This document shows, in pieces, positions 59,325-64,000 of a stretch of 64,000 nt of DNA. The notes beneath the pieces are model-generated. The model worked only from the letters and a program-made list of their open reading frames with translations, did not search any database and had not been told where the DNA came from. Made by a program: the position numbers and the translations under genes. The first letter of the stretch is position 1, and the number at the start of each line of letters is the position of its first letter. The stretch is from Deltaproteobacteria bacterium (GTDB lineage: Bacteria; Myxococcota; Kuafuiibacteriia; Kuafuiibacteriales; Kuafuiibacteriaceae): NCBI GenBank assembly GCA_011526105.1, contig WYAZ01000128.1:62001-126000 (forward strand). The letters run 5' to 3'.

Positions 59325-60176
59325 ATGTCTCACAACATCCTACATTACGCGTCGATAACCTCTGAGTTGATTTCCACGCATCTCAAAAACGGGCTTCGGA
59401 TGCTCGGGCTGGGCGGGCGCGAAGTCGCGTTTCCGCCCCCGCCTCGGGCCTTCGACCCGCCACCCACGAACCTCGATCGCTTCGAAGCCCCGTCCGGGGC
59501 CGCTGGCAGGAGCGGCGGTTCCGACTTGCAGTTCCTGAGCACCGCGCTCGACCGAATCGCGACCGAGGGCAAGGAGTCCTTCGCGGAGGTGCTCGAGGTG
59601 TACCTCGCAGGAAGGGAGCTGCCCGCGTCGTTCCAGAAGAATGAAGGGGCAGCGACCGGCTTCATCCTCGAGACGCTGGGACGCCAGACGCTCGAGCTCC
59701 TCTATCCGGGCACCGAGATCCTCCATGGCGCGAAGCTCTTCGACGCGACCGGCAAGGAGGTTGGCGAGCTGGATGGAATCGTCCTCGACAAGCAGGGCGA
59801 AGTCCTCGCGCTCGCCGAGATGAAGATGAGCCCCGGCGTGGTCGGCAAAGGGCGCAAGAAACTCGTCTCTCTCCTCGAGGGCATCCAGGACGGTGCGCTC
59901 ACCCACTATGTGATGCAGAGTGGAAAACACTGGTCGTTCGACGAACCCGGACCACTCTCTAGGAAGCAATTCGACTCCATCGAACCCGGGAGCTGTTTCG
60001 GCATCACAGTGCGCGAGAGCGCGCCGGCCCCCGGCATCTTGCGGCTGTCGGTCTCCTACAGGACCATCGCAAAGGTCGCGTCCATTCTCACCTACTACTC
60101 CGGCCAAGGAGCGGCCCTGCCCTGCCTCGACAGCCAGAAGTATCCCGAGAAGCACGCCGGTTGTGCTACGGGGTGA
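59325..60176 (+). CDS. PD-(D/E)XK nuclease-like protein
   Basis: This 283-residue soluble protein has a low-complexity Pro/Gly N-terminus to ~70. Residues ~110-190 show a restriction-endonuclease-like core: LFDATGKEVGELDGIVLDKQ gives the E/ELD pair, and VLALAEMKMSPGVVGKGRKK gives the E-x-K of the PD-(D/E)XK motif, with a following basic helix. This is a fold-level inference; DNA cleavage is unproven. The first ~80 bases of the gene are less GC-rich and use rarer codons than the neighbours. It is followed after 3 bases by the uridine kinase gene. No methyltransferase or defence gene is adjacent. Confidence 0.6.
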   Translation: MSHNILHYASITSELISTHLKNGLRMLGLGGREVAFPPPPRAFDPPPTNLDRFEAPSGAAGRSGGSDLQFLSTALDRIATEGKESFAEVLEVYLAGRELPASFQKNEGAATGFILETLGRQTLELLYPGTEILHGAKLFDATGKEVGELDGIVLDKQGEVLALAEMKMSPGVVGKGRKKLVSLLEGIQDGALTHYVMQSGKHWSFDEPGPLSRKQFDSIEPGSCFGITVRESAPAPGILRLSVSYRTIAKVASILTYYSGQGAALPCLDSQKYPEKHAGCATG

Positions 60177-60179
60177 GCG

Positions 60180-60800
60180 GTGCAGTCGCCGCTTCTCATT
60201 GGCATCGCGGGCGGGACGGGTTCGGGAAAGACCACAGTCGCGAAGCGGCTACAGGAGACCCTGGGCGACGCGGTCGCGCTGATTGACCACGACAGCTACT
60301 ACCTCGACCAATCGACCCTGCCGGCGGAGGAGCGCAAGCTCGTCAACTACGACCATCCCGACACGCTCGACAACGAGCTGCTCCTCTCTCACTTGGTGAC
60401 GCTCAAGCAGGGCTCGCCCATCAAGAAGCCCCTCTACGACTTCAAAACACACACGCGGACGTCGGACACGTTCGAGATCGCGCCGGCGCCGGTCATCATC
60501 GTCGAGGGCATCCTGACGCTCGCCCAGCCCAAGCTCCGCGCGGTCATGGATCTGAAGGTGTTCGTCGATACCGCGGCCGACATCCGGCTGATGCGCCGCA
60601 TCCGCCGCGACCTCGAACAGCGCGGCCGCAGCTTCGAATCGATCCGTGCCCAGTACTACGAGACGGTGCGCCCCATGCACAACGCCTTCGTCGAGCCCTC
60701 CAAGGAACATGCGGACATGATCCTCCCCGAAGGAGGGCGAAACGAGATCGCGATCTCGGTGCTCGTGGGCATGATCCGAAACCACGTCAGCCAGCGCTGA
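60180..60800 (+). CDS. udk: uridine kinase
   Basis: This 206-residue cytoplasmic kinase of pyrimidine salvage (uridine/cytidine to UMP/CMP) has the P-loop GIAGGTGSGKTTVAKR at ~8-23, IDHDSYYLDQS near 38-48, the nucleoside-binding YDHPDTLDNELL near 58-69, then VIIVEGILTLAQPKLR near 104 and the C-terminal RRIRRDLEQRGRSFESI. These are typical of prokaryotic Udk (~210 residues). The start is GTG 60180. Confidence 0.95.
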   Translation: MQSPLLIGIAGGTGSGKTTVAKRLQETLGDAVALIDHDSYYLDQSTLPAEERKLVNYDHPDTLDNELLLSHLVTLKQGSPIKKPLYDFKTHTRTSDTFEIAPAPVIIVEGILTLAQPKLRAVMDLKVFVDTAADIRLMRRIRRDLEQRGRSFESIRAQYYETVRPMHNAFVEPSKEHADMILPEGGRNEIAISVLVGMIRNHVSQR

Positions 60801-60814
60801 ACGCGGACGCGTCC

Positions 60815-61486
60815 TCACATGCCGACGGAGTCCCAGTCGAAGCTGGCTTCAACCAGGGCGAGCTGCTGCGCGTAGTCTTTTCCGAGCTGCGTCCGCAGGT
60901 TCACGATGGACTTGAGCGGGAGGTTCTTGGACGCGAGATTCACGAGCCACTTGGGCAATGAGCCGCCCGGGTCGGCCTGCACCTCATAGGTCACTTCAGT
61001 GAGCTTGTCGTCCTTCTGTACGAGGATCCACGACACGATGAGCTTGGGCATGCGCACCACGCCATTGAGCTCGGGCACTCGGGCGTTCTCGACGTTCCAG
61101 GCGTCGATGCGGATCTGCTTCTTCTCCGGCCAGAACTGAACCTGCGCCTCGATCACCACGTCGCGGTCGCTGATGAAGGGGTATGGGCTCCCGGTGCGAT
61201 TGTAGAGGATGAGGCGACCGGGTTCGAAGGCTTGGATCAACTTGCTGGCCACGCACTGGTGCATCCACTCGGTCTTGCGATCGTGATCGGCGAGCACCGC
61301 GAGCACCCTCCGGATGTTGCCTTTCACCAGGCCGCGGCCACGGAACTCGACGAGCGAAGTCCCATGGACGGGACGCTGCCAAACCACGATCCCCTCGGAC
61401 TCTCCGACCTGCTCCCAGCTCTGGGCCTGGGCCAGGGAGGTCGAGACAAAGAGCAGCGAGACGGCGGTGAGAGCGCGCAGGAGCAT
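60815..61486 (-). CDS. exported START-domain lipid-binding protein
   Basis: This 223-residue protein has a signal peptide (ALTAVSLLFVSTSLAQA) and a START domain at ~25-215: VVWQRPVHGTSLVEFRGRGL, RVLAVLADHDRKTEWMHQCV (DxxxxxEW), LYNRTGSPYPFISDRDVVIE and QADPGGSLPKWLVNLASKNL. START proteins bind sterols, phospholipids or similar. In bacteria such exported forms may carry lipids in the periplasm. It lies 10 bases downstream of the MYXO-CTERM-like gene on the same strand, so the two are probably in one operon. Confidence 0.86.
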   Translation of the reverse strand: MLLRALTAVSLLFVSTSLAQAQSWEQVGESEGIVVWQRPVHGTSLVEFRGRGLVKGNIRRVLAVLADHDRKTEWMHQCVASKLIQAFEPGRLILYNRTGSPYPFISDRDVVIEAQVQFWPEKKQIRIDAWNVENARVPELNGVVRMPKLIVSWILVQKDDKLTEVTYEVQADPGGSLPKWLVNLASKNLPLKSIVNLRTQLGKDYAQQLALVEASFDWDSVGM

Positions 61487-61496
61487 CGGAGGCAAC

Positions 61497-62510
61497 CTAC
61501 CGGAGCCGGTGGCGTCGAGCATCGGAAAGTCGTCGACCGAACCCGAGCCCGAAAAGGAGCAAAACGAGCGCGAAATGGCTCGGAACCACCCGAGACCTGG
61601 GCACTTCGGCGCAGGCACATCCATCGGGATCCACTTCGGTCCCGCCGTCGGCCGCGCCGGCATCCCCGACGATCCCGGCATCTCTGTCCGGAAGACCAGC
61701 GTCCGAACCCGCCTCCCTGGTCCCTGCGTCCGCTTCCACGAGCCGGTGAGAAACCCGGAAGAACCATCGGCTGTAAGCGGCAAAGCCGAGGCCGCGCCCA
61801 TCGATCAACGACAAACGCATGCCGTAATCACCTTCCTCGAGCTCGCGGGTGTCCAGCGGCTCTTCGATGCGCGGCGCGGACGGACGGTCGGCGAAGACGG
61901 GGATCATCACCTCCGGCGTGTCGCGCGAGAAGAGCTCGAGGGTGAGGAGCCCAGTGCCATCCGGATCGAACGCCTCGAGGACCAGCGGGAGTTCTTCGTC
62001 GACCAGCGTGAACGGGTTGTCCGGCTTGTTGAAGCAGACCGCAGGGTGCACCGGGTCGCCAGCGTGATGCACGGTCAAGACGCCTTGCGAGAAGGAGTAG
62101 AGCTGAAGCAGCGGGTTCTCTTCGGGCGGCTCCGTCACCTTCGACCAGACGAAGTAGGAGCCGGACGGCACGTTTGAGACGTCCCAGACGTGTCGGTTCG
62201 CGGTGTCGCTCTCCGCGATGCCGCCGACGATGAGCTCGCCTTCGAGATCCTCGGGCGTGGCCCCGATCAGGTACGTCTTTGGGTTCTGGGTCGCATAGTA
62301 CCAGTCGATCGTCGCGGTGCCGGTGGGGATGGGCCGGTCGTAGTCGAGCCAGGTGAGTGTGAAGGTCGAGGAGACGACGGTGCCCACCGAGCTCGGCTCG
62401 ATCGGGTACGCGCTTGGCGCGCCGATGGCGGGGTGAGACGAGGCGGGCAACACGCGCCCGAGGAGCACAGAAGAGAGCACCAGGATGCTGGCAGGCCGCG
62501 TGATACGCAC
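61497..62510 (-). CDS. exported protein with MYXO-CTERM-like sorting signal
   Basis: This 337-residue protein has a signal peptide (ASILVLSSVLLGRVLPASSH) after the GTG at 62510, then a beta-rich body (TLTWLDYDRPIPTGTATIDW, IVGGIAESDTANRHVWDVSN) and a Glu/Asp/Ala/Gly-rich spacer. The C-terminus has D-G-C-A-C-A-E, one helix (SHFALVLLLFGLGFG) and an Arg-rich tail (RRLSDARRHRLR). This Cys + helix + Arg layout is that of MYXO-CTERM surface sorting signals of myxobacteria. The body matches no family I recognise. It is co-transcribed with the START gene. Confidence 0.75.
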   Translation of the reverse strand: MRITRPASILVLSSVLLGRVLPASSHPAIGAPSAYPIEPSSVGTVVSSTFTLTWLDYDRPIPTGTATIDWYYATQNPKTYLIGATPEDLEGELIVGGIAESDTANRHVWDVSNVPSGSYFVWSKVTEPPEENPLLQLYSFSQGVLTVHHAGDPVHPAVCFNKPDNPFTLVDEELPLVLEAFDPDGTGLLTLELFSRDTPEVMIPVFADRPSAPRIEEPLDTRELEEGDYGMRLSLIDGRGLGFAAYSRWFFRVSHRLVEADAGTREAGSDAGLPDRDAGIVGDAGAADGGTEVDPDGCACAEVPRSRVVPSHFALVLLLFGLGFGRRLSDARRHRLR

Positions 62511-62611
62511 GAGTACGGAGCTAGCATCCAACCGAGCAAGGGTGTCAACGTGAAGCACGGACGCGCGCTGAGATGCGCCTGGTTTTCAGCCTGTGCCCGA
62601 GCGCCGAAGCT

Positions 62612-63127
62612 CTACAGCTCGCCTTCGACGGTAGCCTCGCAGTTGTACGCGATCTTCCCGGTCGTGGGATTCACCAGATCGAGCACCGCGGTGTAGACGC
62701 TCACGCGGATCCGACCGCTGCGCTCGGCCAAGCGCAGAAGACGCCCGCGGCCGATGAAGTCGTGCTCACCCTCGGCCGAGACCATCTCGTACACGCCCGA
62801 CTTTCGCATCCGCGACTCGAGCTGCGAGAGTAGATAGCTCGGGTCCAGCCCCTTGTCGGTTCGGTCCTCGAAGCCTTCGAGGTAGATCCTCGGCTTGGCG
62901 GCCCCATCCACGCTCGGCTGTTCGGAGCGCCAGCGATGGATCCATCCGCCGGCGACGCAGCGCTGGACCAGCTTCTTAGCGATGGTCTGGAAGTCGGTGC
63001 GCGTCGGGCCCTCGGGCGCGTCCGACCGCGGCGGAGGTGCGGCCTTCTCGACCGTGTGTGTCTCTTTCGTGCTCGAGCCGCAGGCCGAGAGCAGGAGGAT
63101 GGGGCCGAGGAGGAGCAAAACGCGCAT
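62612..63127 (-). CDS. LpoB-like lipoprotein (penicillin-binding protein activator family)
   Basis: This 171-residue protein has a lipobox (LLLLGPILLLSAC, Cys near 16). The domain at ~45-171 has the LpoB/PF13036-type pattern: D-F-Q-T-I-A-K-K-L-V-Q, KPRIYLEGFEDRTDKGLDPS, SRMRKSGVYEMVSAE, and the final VYTAVLDLVNPTTGKIAYNC. LpoB activates the bifunctional peptidoglycan synthase PBP1B from the outer membrane; here the partner is not known. It lies about 100 bases upstream of the MYXO-CTERM-like gene on the same strand and is divergent from hisG. Confidence 0.78.
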   Translation of the reverse strand: MRVLLLLGPILLLSACGSSTKETHTVEKAAPPPRSDAPEGPTRTDFQTIAKKLVQRCVAGGWIHRWRSEQPSVDGAAKPRIYLEGFEDRTDKGLDPSYLLSQLESRMRKSGVYEMVSAEGEHDFIGRGRLLRLAERSGRIRVSVYTAVLDLVNPTTGKIAYNCEATVEGEL

Positions 63128-63197
63128 GGGGGAACGCTAGAGCGCATCTGTCTGTCACTCAAGGGGGCACCGCGGGGTGATCGCGATCGCGGGCCCC

Positions 63198-63214
63198 TTG
63201 ACAGCCCGAGGGCT
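63198..63214 (+). promoter_or_regulatory. TTGACA box and AGCCC-GA-GGGCT palindrome before hisG
   Basis: TTGACA at 63198-63203 is directly followed by a perfect palindrome AGCCC-GA-GGGCT (63203-63214), about 20 bases before the hisG start. The hexamer fits a sigma-70 -35 box, but no convincing -10 box lies at 15-18 bases spacing, so the palindrome may be an operator or part of a short leader. Low confidence. Confidence 0.3.
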
Positions 63215-63234
63215 TCATAGCGGGATGACGGACG

Positions 63235-64000
63235 ATGAACGCCCAGAGCGCCTCCTCCGTACGACTCGGGCTTCCCAAGGGCCGCATGCAGGTCGGCTTG
63301 TTTGCGCTGCTCGCGGACGCCGGGGTGAAGATCCGGCTCGATGCGCGCGGCTACCGCCCTGCCCTCAACCTGCCCGACGTCGAGACCAAGATCCTGAAGC
63401 CCCAGAACATCGTCGAGATGCTGCACGCGGGCTCTAGAGACTTCGGCTTCGCGGGAAAAGACTGGGTGCGGGAGCTCGAAGTCGATCTGGTCGAGCTCCT
63501 CGATACCACCTTGGACCCGGTACGGCTCGTCGCCGCCGCGCCCCGAACGTTGCTGGTGAACGGCGCGCTGCCGAAACGGCACCTCGTGGTCGCCTCCGAG
63601 TATCGCCGCATCACGGAGCGCTGGATGCGTGAAGCCGGGCTCGATGCAGCCTTCGTTCACTCCTACGGAGCCACCGAGGTCTTCCCGCCCGAAGACGCGG
63701 ACTGCATCGTCGACAACACCGCGACCGGCTCGACCCTCGAAGCCAACGGTCTCGAGATCGTCGCCGATCTGATGCGCTCGTCGACCTGCTTCTACGCAAA
63801 CCCCAAAGCGCTCGAGGACCCCAAGAAGCGCGCCTTCGCGGATCACTTGGTCATGCTCATGCGTTCGGTGCTCGAAGCTCGGCACCGCGTGATGCTGGAG
63901 GTGAATGTCTCCTCGGCAGACCTCGAACGACTCGTCGCCGTTCTGCCGTGCATGCGAGAGCCCACCATTTCGAGCCTGCACGGCGGGGCGGGCTACGCGG
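63235..64000 (+). CDS. hisG: ATP phosphoribosyltransferase, long form (C-terminus cut by window edge)
   Basis: First enzyme of histidine synthesis: ATP + PRPP to phosphoribosyl-ATP. About 255 residues are visible from the ATG at 63235, and the frame is open at the window end. Motifs are VRLGLPKGRM near 9-18, GSRDFGFAGKDWVREL near 66-81 and the PRPP-binding DNTATGSTLEANGLEIVADL near 160-179. The region after ~225 (NVSSADLERLVAVLPCMREP, TISSLHG) is the C-terminal regulatory domain, so this is the long form that binds histidine and does not need HisZ. Confidence 0.93.
   Translation, partial: MNAQSASSVRLGLPKGRMQVGLFALLADAGVKIRLDARGYRPALNLPDVETKILKPQNIVEMLHAGSRDFGFAGKDWVRELEVDLVELLDTTLDPVRLVAAAPRTLLVNGALPKRHLVVASEYRRITERWMREAGLDAAFVHSYGATEVFPPEDADCIVDNTATGSTLEANGLEIVADLMRSSTCFYANPKALEDPKKRAFADHLVMLMRSVLEARHRVMLEVNVSSADLERLVAVLPCMREPTISSLHGGAGYA

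Noticed and set aside
63179-63188. GATCGCGATC palindrome before hisG
   Set aside because: Short GC-rich palindromes of this type are expected by chance at this composition; a genome-wide count would be needed to call it a HIP-like element.
1-64000. CRISPR arrays, tRNA or rRNA genes, prophage
   Set aside because: I looked for regular direct repeats with spacers, tRNA-like cloverleaf ends in the gaps, and phage structural genes, and found none; the gaps are all short.

Overview
The window is GC-rich (about two thirds G+C by eye) and very densely coded. No gap between genes exceeds about 210 bases, and at least ten neighbouring gene pairs share 4-base ATGA, GTGA or TTGA overlaps. Several traits point to a myxobacterium or related Myxococcota/deltaproteobacterium: many short lipoproteins with an L-A-A-C type lipobox, a C-terminal Cys plus membrane anchor plus Arg tail resembling MYXO-CTERM (gene ending at 61497), DUF4388/J-domain/TPR proteins, caspase-like proteins, an ECF sigma/anti-sigma pair and 'frizzy' modular fusions. 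This is chromosomal DNA with housekeeping genes (adk, dusA, rluA family, udk, hisG, gor, tamA/tamB). I see no rRNA, tRNA, CRISPR array, prophage or complete insertion sequence.

Layout. 1-5.7 kb: partial adenylate kinase, one-domain asparaginase, a ZIP-like/permease fusion, two exported thioredoxin-fold proteins and a small outer-membrane-type protein. 5.7-12.3 kb: an operon of a large dikinase-like protein (phosphohistidine domain before a C-terminal ATP-grasp, as in glucan water dikinases) and two exported serine beta-lactamase-fold proteins, divergent from an ATP/ADP-translocase-family transporter. 12.3-17.5 kb: a 161-bp MITE-like element, a three-gene cytochrome/FixH-like lipoprotein operon, a lipoprotein, a DUF805-SRPBCC membrane protein and an SDR. 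17.5-24.4 kb: tamB-tamA. 24.4-31.3 kb: TPR protein, glutathione reductase, alpha/beta hydrolase, dusA, threonine-dehydrogenase-type SDR, DUF2062, YccF, and a glutaredoxin/A-type/rhodanese fusion. 31.4-38.7 kb: two tandem paralogous lipoproteins, a FemAB/GT2/GT4/GNAT envelope group, an FAH-family hydrolase, a second MITE copy in opposite orientation and a lipoprotein. 38.7-45.1 kb: a membrane-anchored RRM-TolB/TPR protein, a 676-aa unknown and a DUF4388-J-TPR protein. 45.1-54.3 kb: acyltransferase, pseudouridine synthase, two lipid kinases, a YHS lipoprotein, lysine 6-transaminase plus aldehyde dehydrogenase, and an Smr protein. 54.4-59.2 kb: a Cys-repeat lipoprotein followed by a tightly coupled ECF sigma / anti-sigma / caspase-barrel / Cys-rich lipoprotein operon. 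59.3-64 kb: a PD-(D/E)XK-like protein, uridine kinase, a START protein, a MYXO-CTERM-like protein, an LpoB-like lipoprotein and partial hisG.

The strongest candidates for undescribed biology are: (1) the dikinase-like / paired serine hydrolase / ATP-ADP translocase locus at 5.7-12.3 kb; (2) the ECF-sigma-controlled caspase-barrel operon at 54.4-59.2 kb; and (3) the inner-membrane RRM protein at 38.7 kb. In addition there are two families of small repeats: a 161-bp TA-flanked MITE whose ends supply the stop codons of two genes, and a 20-bp REP-like word (four copies), one copy of which is translated inside a YHS-domain lipoprotein.
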